DNA of 10,639 nt, from the NCBI GenBank assembly GCA_045542755.1, contig JAZQLP010000056.1, positions 1-10,639 of the forward strand, in the 5' to 3' direction. Origin of the DNA: JAZQLP01 sp045542755. Its GTDB lineage: Bacteria > Bacillota > Clostridia > Oscillospirales > UBA644. The translations under genes were made by a program, and so were the position numbers. Below the pieces are notes generated by a model. It did not search any database, was not told the DNA's origin, and worked only from the letters and a program-made list of their open reading frames with translations. Positions 7,117 through 10,639 of this stretch are shown piece by piece (the first letter of the stretch is position 1; each line of letters starts with the position of its first letter).

Positions 7117-8283
7117 ATGAAAAATGCAGCCGTAGTAGCGGAGTACAATCCTTTTCATAACGGGCATCGCCGTCAACTGGATATTATTCGCGCTGCGGGG
7201 GCAGAAACCGTTACCGTTATTATGAACGGGGATCACGTTCAGCGGGGCGAACCTGCTGTTATGAGGAAACATTCTCGCGCGGAGGTGGCCGTAAGGTGCG
7301 GCGCTGATTTGGTTATAGAGCTTCCTTTTGTGTTCGGTATATCATCCTCTGAGAAGTTTGCCTACGGAGCCGTGAAGACCCTCGACTCCTGTGGCGTAAT
7401 TGATACCCTCTGCTTTGGCAGTGAAACCGTGGATAGCGAAAGCTTTGTTTCTGCGGCCAAGGCTTTTTTTGAGGCAGACCAAAAAGGTCTGATAAAGAAG
7501 TATATGGGGGAGGGTATGTCTTATCCTAAGGCTGTTGCTATGGGTATGGCGGAGCTTGGGGCTGATTTTATTCCCGAGTCCTCAAATGACCTTTTGGCCT
7601 TTGAATACGTAAAGAGCCTAATACGGATAGACAGTAACATAGTCCCTTTTACCCATGATAGGGATAGCAAATATACTGCCGAATCCCCGGAGGATAGTGA
7701 AAGAGCCTCAGCTTCGGCTGTAAGACGGCTTATGGAAAAGGGCGAGGACGTGTCCAAATATTTACCTTCGGAGTCCCATAGTATTCTTAAAAGAGAAATG
7801 GAAGCCGGAAGGTGTGCTTTGAATAACGCCTTTGAAAAAACGATTCTTTCTATGCTTCGAAAAGAAAGGATAGGAGATTCCGTTGACCGTATATACGGAA
7901 TCAACGAGGGGCTTTGTCAGCGAATACTGAAGAATGCCGATGCCGTATCTTTAGATGAACTTTATAATAGGGCAAAAACCAAAAGATACACAATGTCTGC
8001 TGTAAGGCGCACAGTACTTGCTTTGGCTTACGGAATAAGGGAGTTTTCTCCCGAACCTGAGTATATACGGGTACTTGCCTTTAATGAAAAAGGGCGTAAT
8101 TTGTTGGCAGAAATGAGAAAGAAAGCGACTTTGCCCATATATCACACGTTGCCGGCTGATATGAACGACTCTTTGCTCGTTAAATATGAAGCCTTATCGA
8201 CGGATATGTATAATTTATATACCGATAACGTTTTCCCTGCGGGAGAAGACTTCCGAGCGAATTCATTATATTTGACAGTATAA
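7117..8283 (+). CDS. tmcAL: TmcAL, tRNA(Met) cytidine acetate ligase
   Basis: This 388-residue nucleotidyltransferase-fold enzyme uses ATP and acetate to make N4-acetylcytidine at the wobble position (C34) of elongator tRNA-Met, as shown for B. subtilis TmcAL (formerly YlbM). The N-terminal ATP-binding motif is AVVAEYNPFHNGH, with the HxGH histidines at 14 and 17. Further family motifs are MNGDHVQRGEPA, RAEVAVRCGADLVIELP, SSSEKFAYGAVKTLD, CFGSE (glycine 101) and ASASAVRRLM. The motif usually written TIKRxGAxYHD is divergent here (PFTHDRDSKY), though an arginine (R182) remains. The ATG at 7117 has GGAG 8 nt upstream; an in-frame TTG at 7084 lacks such a site and would extend the protein beyond the conserved opening. 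It is the first gene of the transcript from the promoter at 7023-7051. Slightly shorter than the B. subtilis enzyme (about 415, from memory). Confidence 0.94.
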   Translation: MKNAAVVAEYNPFHNGHRRQLDIIRAAGAETVTVIMNGDHVQRGEPAVMRKHSRAEVAVRCGADLVIELPFVFGISSSEKFAYGAVKTLDSCGVIDTLCFGSETVDSESFVSAAKAFFEADQKGLIKKYMGEGMSYPKAVAMGMAELGADFIPESSNDLLAFEYVKSLIRIDSNIVPFTHDRDSKYTAESPEDSERASASAVRRLMEKGEDVSKYLPSESHSILKREMEAGRCALNNAFEKTILSMLRKERIGDSVDRIYGINEGLCQRILKNADAVSLDELYNRAKTKRYTMSAVRRTVLALAYGIREFSPEPEYIRVLAFNEKGRNLLAEMRKKATLPIYHTLPADMNDSLLVKYEALSTDMYNLYTDNVFPAGEDFRANSLYLTV

Positions 8284-8311
8284 ACCAAATTTTTTAAAGA
8301 GGTGCAATAAT

Positions 8312-9238
8312 ATGCTGAGCTACCGCGAGATTGATTACAAAAACTTCGGTAAATGCCTTGAGATTTCCAATGGCGTAGTTGATATTCTCGTTACTCTGGA
8401 CATCGGTCCCAGAATTCTCCGTTACGGTTTTTGCGGTCGTGAGAATATGTTCTTTGAGGACGTGAACAGAGAGCAGATATATGACAATGACGATATGAGA
8501 TATCTGTACGGCGAGGATAAAACATGGTATATTTACGGCGGCCACCGTCTTTGGATAGCCCCTGAATATCCCGAAACTTATTATCCCGACAATGAGCCTA
8601 TAAGATATGAGAAGATAGAAAACGGCGCTATATTCCATAGCGACGTTCAGGCTATAACCGGCCTTCGTCTTGCCACTAAAGTGGAGTTTATAGAAGGCAC
8701 TGAACTTAAACTTACCCATTGCGTTACAAATGAATCTGGCGAATCCCAGGATTATGCTCTTTGGACTTTGACAGCTCTCGGTAAAGACGGCGTTGAGATC
8801 CTCAAGCAGAACGATAGAGATACCTATATGCAGCCCAATAGGATCTTGAGATTCTGGACATACAGCAATATATCCGACCCCAGAATCTTTTTCGGTAAAA
8901 AGTTTATTACACTCAGACAGGACAGAAACAATACCGATTCCTTTAAACTGGGTCTTGACCTTGAAGACGGTCGCGCCCTCTACGTTAAGGACGGTATGAT
9001 GTTCAAAAAGGAATATACCCATTACATAGACAGTATTTATCCCGATGACGGCTGTTCCTTTGAAACCTTTACAAACCACCGTTTCCTTGAGTGCGAAACT
9101 CTCGGTGAGTTCGGTCCCAAGCCCGACGGATGTGTTGCAACCCATATTGAAAACTGGAAGCTTTACGATAACGTTACCTTGGCCGACCCCAAGGATGAAG
9201 TTGAACTCGAAAAGCTTTGGGATATGGCTCAGGACTGA
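8312..9238 (+). CDS. DUF4380/aldose-1-epimerase-like protein (galactose mutarotase fold)
   Basis: This 308-residue soluble protein has no signal peptide or membrane segment. The sequence resembles a widespread uncharacterised group with the galactose-mutarotase-like beta-sandwich fold. Its hallmarks are an early ISNGVVDILVTLDIGPRI strand pair, the YGGHRLWIAPE motif (75-85, His78), a WTLTAL strand, FGKKFITLRQD, and the late YPDDGCSFETFTN and CETLGEF motifs. His78 and the nearby Glu85 are candidates for a sugar-binding or catalytic site, but this is inference. The substrate is unknown, and no sugar kinase, transporter or glycosidase lies beside it to hint at one. The start has an excellent ribosome-binding site (AGAGGTG at 8298-8304, 7 nt before ATG). 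It lies 28 bp after tmcAL and 46 bp before pyrH, with no terminator on either side, so it is probably co-transcribed. Family recognition is from memory; no search was run. Confidence 0.8.
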   Translation: MLSYREIDYKNFGKCLEISNGVVDILVTLDIGPRILRYGFCGRENMFFEDVNREQIYDNDDMRYLYGEDKTWYIYGGHRLWIAPEYPETYYPDNEPIRYEKIENGAIFHSDVQAITGLRLATKVEFIEGTELKLTHCVTNESGESQDYALWTLTALGKDGVEILKQNDRDTYMQPNRILRFWTYSNISDPRIFFGKKFITLRQDRNNTDSFKLGLDLEDGRALYVKDGMMFKKEYTHYIDSIYPDDGCSFETFTNHRFLECETLGEFGPKPDGCVATHIENWKLYDNVTLADPKDEVELEKLWDMAQD

Positions 9239-9241
9239 TTA

Positions 9242-9274
9242 CCTTTCAGTAATAAGCCGATAAAACAAGAAAGG
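9242..9274 (+). promoter_or_regulatory. Short inverted repeat covering the pyrH ribosome-binding site
   Basis: CCTTTC (9242-9247) is perfectly complementary to GAAAGG (9269-9274), which includes most of the pyrH Shine-Dalgarno (AAAGGA, 9270-9275). Pairing would hide the ribosome-binding site, but the 6-bp stem with a 21-nt loop is weak, and any complement of a purine-rich site can arise by chance. Confidence 0.2.
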
Positions 9275-9284
9275 AAGTTCAGTT

Positions 9285-10058
9285 ATGAGCAATTTGCGTT
9301 ATAAAAGAGTTGTGATTAAAATAAGCGGTGAAGCTCTTGCTCCCGCTGAAGGCTCCGGAAATACTTCCATACTCGACCCCAAGAGCCTTGAAACAGCTTG
9401 TAAGCAGCTTATTGAAGCCGCCCAGTGCGGTTGTCAGGTTGCCGTAGTCGTTGGCGCAGGTAATATATGGAGAGGAAAGGGCGCTGGGGATATGAATCCC
9501 GCAGAGGCCGACTCCATGGGAATGTTGGCAACGGTTATCAATTCCATCGCCATTCGTTCCACCCTTGAGAGATTAGGCCAGAAGGCTAAACTCTTTACCT
9601 CGGTAGCTATGCCCAGTGTTGGCGACACTTTTAACTGTGTTAATGCCGTAAGATATCTTGAGGACGGCTACATCGTTATCGTTGGTGGAGGAACGGGAAA
9701 CCCCTTCTTTACCACGGATACTACAGTTATTCTTCGCGCATTGGAGCTTGGTGCAGATACTGCGCTCTTTGCAAAAAGGGTTGCTTATCTTTACAACAGA
9801 GACCCCGAAGACAAGGATTCTACCGAAAAGCTTTTCAAGTATCATAAGGTTAACTTCGGCACCGTACTTGAAAAGGGGTTAAAGGCTATTGACCTTGCGG
9901 CAACAGCTCTGTGCCATGAGAAAAAAATGGATGTTTGCCTCTTTAAACTTAACGGTGACGTTTCCTTTAAGGAGCTCGTTACGGGCGAAAAAGAAGCCAG
10001 CACCTTTATTTCAAATTCCATATCGGATTCTGAAATAGTAACATCTGACGGAATATAA
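9285..10058 (+). CDS. pyrH: PyrH, UMP kinase
   Basis: This 257-residue amino-acid-kinase-family enzyme phosphorylates UMP to UDP with ATP, in pyrimidine nucleotide synthesis in the cytoplasm; bacterial forms are hexamers often activated by GTP. The phosphate-binding N-terminus (RVVIKISGEAL, K12 and G15), the GAGNIWRG loop (R63), the ADSMGMLATVIN UMP-binding segment (D76) and the GTGNPFFTTDT motif (137-146) are all present. GLKAIDLAATALC and the LVTGEKEASTFIS ending match the family. Two regions depart from the usual pattern: residues 105-129 (MPSVGDTFNCVNAVRYLEDG, where many PyrH have MxxVAEPYIRRRAIRHLEKG), and the AKRVAYLYNRDP segment at 163-174 (normally AxKVDGVYxxDP). About ten extra residues follow the normal C-terminus. 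AAAGGA at 9270-9275 supports the start. frr follows after 38 bp, the usual pyrH-frr pair. Confidence 0.92.
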   Translation: MSNLRYKRVVIKISGEALAPAEGSGNTSILDPKSLETACKQLIEAAQCGCQVAVVVGAGNIWRGKGAGDMNPAEADSMGMLATVINSIAIRSTLERLGQKAKLFTSVAMPSVGDTFNCVNAVRYLEDGYIVIVGGGTGNPFFTTDTTVILRALELGADTALFAKRVAYLYNRDPEDKDSTEKLFKYHKVNFGTVLEKGLKAIDLAATALCHEKKMDVCLFKLNGDVSFKELVTGEKEASTFISNSISDSEIVTSDGI

Positions 10059-10096
10059 AAGAAATATTAATCGTAAAATGAAAGGACGGAAAAAAC

Positions 10097-10639
10097 ATGA
10101 AATCCCAGTACAGCGAAATCGAAAACAAGATGAAAAAGGTTATTGATGCCCTTAACAGCGAATTCAAAGAAATCAGAGCCGGCAGAGCAAACGCAGGCGT
10201 ACTTGATAAGATCACTATCGATTATTACGGCTCCCAGATGCCCATAAATCAGGTTGCAAGTATTTCCACTCCCGAAGCAAGAGTTTTGGTTGTTCAGCCC
10301 TACGATGCATCCTGTCTTAAGCTTATTGAAAAGTCCATTCAGGCTTCCGATATAGGCATTAATCCCCAGAATGACGGCAAGGTTCTCAGATTGGTATTTC
10401 CTCCTCTTACCGAAGAAAGAAGAAAGGAAATCGTTAAGACCATTAAAAAGGTTGGCGAAGACAGCAAGGTTGCTCTCCGTAACGTAAGACGTGATGCTCT
10501 TGATAAGTACAAGGCTGACAAGAAAAAGAGCATAATCACCGAGGATGATCTTAAACTCGCTGAAAAGGATATTCAGGACGGTACCGATTCCTACTGCAAG
10601 ATGGTAGATTCCATCGTTGCAAGTCGGATCGTAGCCATG
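10097..10639 (+). CDS. frr: Frr, ribosome recycling factor (3' end cut by window)
   Basis: Ribosome recycling factor splits post-termination ribosomes together with EF-G. The reading frame is open to the window end, giving 181 residues of a protein that is usually about 185. Visible hallmarks are the N-terminal helix ending in FKEIRAGRANAGVLDKI, the beta domain with YYGSQMPINQVASIS and ARVLVVQPYD, SIQASDIGINPQNDG, the VFPPLTEERRKEI segment, and VALRNVRRDALDKYK with the conserved arginine pair. The last residues (SIVASRIVAM) do not match the usual KEKEIM-type ending, so the final bases may be unreliable (see findings). AAAGGA at 10081-10086 lies 10 nt before the ATG. It follows pyrH by 38 bp with no terminator between them. 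Confidence 0.95.
   Translation, partial: MKSQYSEIENKMKKVIDALNSEFKEIRAGRANAGVLDKITIDYYGSQMPINQVASISTPEARVLVVQPYDASCLKLIEKSIQASDIGINPQNDGKVLRLVFPPLTEERRKEIVKTIKKVGEDSKVALRNVRRDALDKYKADKKKSIITEDDLKLAEKDIQDGTDSYCKMVDSIVASRIVAM

Noticed and set aside
8294..9145. A 283-codon open frame on the minus strand opposite the mutarotase-like gene
   Set aside because: It mirrors a gene with a strong ribosome-binding site and recognisable family motifs; the minus-strand product matches no family I know and shows no coherent domain.

Overview
The window looks like a piece of a Bacillota (Clostridia) chromosome, probably from an uncultured Oscillospirales/Ruminococcaceae-type gut anaerobe. The evidence is an ECF-transporter block followed directly by truA, a DUF5711-like protein paired with a CvpA-family protein, a ClpE-type unfoldase with an McsA-like zinc finger, a BlaI/MecI-type repressor, Gram-positive Shine-Dalgarno sequences, and pyrH-frr. 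Every supported gene is on the + strand, spacing is tight, and I see no mobile element, tRNA, rRNA or CRISPR array. The genus-level placement is inference.

Left block (1-6956): the 3' end of ecfA2, then ecfT, truA, a membrane-anchored DUF5711-like beta-propeller protein, a CvpA-family membrane protein, a ClpE/ClpC-type AAA+ unfoldase, a BlaI/MecI-type winged-helix repressor and an 85-residue hydrophobic membrane protein. The first genes are very close or overlap (6 bp gap, then overlaps of 4 and 8 bp). Later gaps are 20-54 bp. I see no terminator until a 17-bp-stem hairpin after the small membrane protein, so this reads as one long operon or a set of nested transcripts. It starts with vitamin/metal uptake and tRNA pseudouridylation and ends with envelope and protein-quality-control genes.

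The only sizeable non-coding stretch is 6898-7116 (219 bp). It holds the terminator, a 40-bp tract that is 90% AT, a good sigma-A-type promoter (TTGATT, 17 bp, TATACT), and a leader of about 59 nt with two small inverted repeats.

Right block (7117-10639): tmcAL (tRNA-Met cytidine acetate ligase), a DUF4380/aldose-epimerase-like protein, pyrH (UMP kinase) and frr (ribosome recycling factor, cut by the window edge). All can be read from the promoter at 7023-7051. The theme is translation and nucleotide supply, with one sugar-mutarotase-fold protein of unknown substrate. The familiar rpsB-tsf pair is not upstream of pyrH-frr here.

Overall this is mostly housekeeping sequence. The points worth a second look are the codon-biased small membrane protein beside an orphan BlaI-type repressor, the architecture of the ClpE-like protein, the divergent segments in pyrH, and the odd tail of frr at the window edge. 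I do not see convincing evidence of an undescribed system.
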